From Gammaproteobacteria bacterium (lineage in GTDB: Bacteria > Pseudomonadota > Gammaproteobacteria > Pseudomonadales > Azotimanducaceae), in assembly GCA_009839405.1 (NCBI GenBank), contig VXPR01000397.1, positions 1 through 6,217 of the forward strand: a stretch of 6,217 nucleotides of DNA, written 5' to 3'. Position numbers and translations under genes: made by a program. Below are positions 5,721-6,217 of the stretch, piece after piece (the first letter of the stretch is position 1; each line of letters starts with the position of its first letter). The notes beneath the pieces were generated by a model that ran no database searches, was not told the DNA's origin, and saw nothing but the letters and a program-made list of their open reading frames with translations.

Positions 5721-5742
5721 GTAAGGTAGTCTGCGCCGGTTC

Positions 5743-5752
5743 AAAAGGAGGG
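5743..5752 (+). promoter_or_regulatory. Strong ribosome binding site for the D-threonine-aldolase-like gene
   Basis: AAAAGGAGGG lies 10 nt before ATG 5763. The 57 bp between this ATG and the divergent PhyH start at 5705 carry ribosome binding sites for both genes, leaving little room for two promoters unless they overlap the coding ends. This slightly favours the shorter PhyH start at 5642. Confidence 0.65.
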
Positions 5753-5762
5753 CCGGACACGG

Positions 5763-6217
5763 ATGCAGGAGCCTATCGACGCGGCCATCGGCTCGCCGGT
5801 GGACGATATCGACACGCCGGCTCTGCTGGTGGACCTCGATCGCCTGGCGGCCAATCTTCGTGCGCTGCAATCGCCGGTGCGGGCGGCGGCGTGGGTGCAT
5901 TGCACGCCGGCAATCGCGCACTTGCAGCTTCAGGGCCGGCACGTCACGGGAATCGCGGTGCGAGGCGTGGCCGAGGCGGAAGTGTTTGCCGCGGCGGGGT
6001 GCGAGGACATCCGCATCCTGCGCCCGTTGGTGACGGCATCCACGCGCCGACGTGCACATGCGCTCGCGGGTTCAGCGCGTGTCGTCACAGACGACGACGG
6101 CTTGGCGCTGTGGGAGGAAGACGCACTGGCCGGGGCTGTCACCGTGTCGGCAACGGTCGCCAGCACGCCGGAGCCGGACCGCGCCATTCACGATTGCGGC
6201 CAGAAGGCCATCGGGCG
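5763..6217 (+). CDS. Partial D-threonine aldolase / alanine-racemase-N-like protein, PLP lysine absent and internally shortened
   Basis: 151 complete codons are visible and the frame is open to the window edge. D-I-D-T-P-A-L-L-V-D-L-D-R-L-A-A-N-L (15-32) is the classic start of the D-threonine aldolase/D-serine dehydratase family. T-P-A-I-A-H-L-Q-L (48-56), G-V-A-E-A-E-V-F-A-A-A-G (68-79) and S-A-T-V-A-S-T-P...A-I-H-D144-C-G-Q-K-A-I (129-150) match later family landmarks. Two things are odd. The usual R-P-H-x-K-T-H-K segment reads R-A-A-A-W44-V-H-C-T, so the PLP-binding lysine is replaced by Trp. The C-terminal-domain motif D-x-G-x-K-A arrives about 110 residues early, so the second half of the barrel is missing. 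The reading frame itself is clean and has a strong ribosome binding site, suggesting a real, reduced protein rather than recent decay. Function unknown; the metal-binding C-terminus is outside the window. Confidence 0.75.
   Translation, partial: MQEPIDAAIGSPVDDIDTPALLVDLDRLAANLRALQSPVRAAAWVHCTPAIAHLQLQGRHVTGIAVRGVAEAEVFAAAGCEDIRILRPLVTASTRRRAHALAGSARVVTDDDGLALWEEDALAGAVTVSATVASTPEPDRAIHDCGQKAIG

Noticed and set aside
4704..5729. A 341-codon open frame on the + strand
   Set aside because: Antisense to the PhyH gene, whose iron and 2-oxoglutarate motifs are intact. The + translation shows no family motif.

Overview
The window is high-GC (roughly two thirds G+C by eye), densely coded bacterial DNA with Shine-Dalgarno motifs before several genes. 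The gene content (YhfA-type OsmC, crotonase, phytanoyl-CoA dioxygenase-like enzyme, D-threonine-aldolase-like protein, periplasmic TPR protein) fits an environmental Gram-negative bacterium, probably a proteobacterium. The species cannot be named from the sequence. No mobile element, CRISPR array, tRNA or rRNA was seen.

Layout from left to right: a perfect hairpin at the very edge (1-25); a secreted TPR-repeat protein on + (176-964); a short convergent gap with a strong palindrome; a minus-strand cluster read right to left as OsmC/YhfA-like protein (2947-2501), a glyoxalase/VOC protein coupled by an ATGA overlap (2504-2082) and an aldo/keto-reductase-fold protein (1958-1092). Divergent from that cluster is a crotonase on + (3082-3858). 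It converges on a second minus-strand pair, a PhyH-family dioxygenase (5705-4719) followed 17 nt later by a glutaredoxin-DinB fusion (4701-3946). The last gene, on + from 5763, diverges from the PhyH gene and runs off the right edge. It resembles D-threonine aldolase but appears internally shortened.

The main discovery is in the glutaredoxin-DinB gene. Its reading frame is interrupted by one TGA (4665-4663), exactly where the first cysteine of the glutaredoxin CxxC motif should be (Y-W-Q-P-G-[TGA]-T-S-C). The frame is otherwise open, the missing N-terminal beta strand lies upstream of the TGA, and a compact hairpin with a G-starting apical loop lies just downstream, as expected of a bacterial SECIS element. 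I read it as a selenoprotein (UxxC) that standard gene calling would truncate or miss.

A second theme is that three enzyme-fold proteins lack the textbook catalytic residues of their families: the aldo/keto reductase lacks the whole Asp-Tyr-Lys-His tetrad, the crotonase lacks both hydratase glutamates but has an aspartate at the PaaG/dehalogenase position, and the D-threonine-aldolase-like protein lacks the PLP lysine and about half of the barrel. Several products (OsmC, VOC, Grx-DinB) belong to families that act on thiols, peroxides or electrophiles, so a thiol-redox/detoxification role for the locus is a reasonable but unproven inference.
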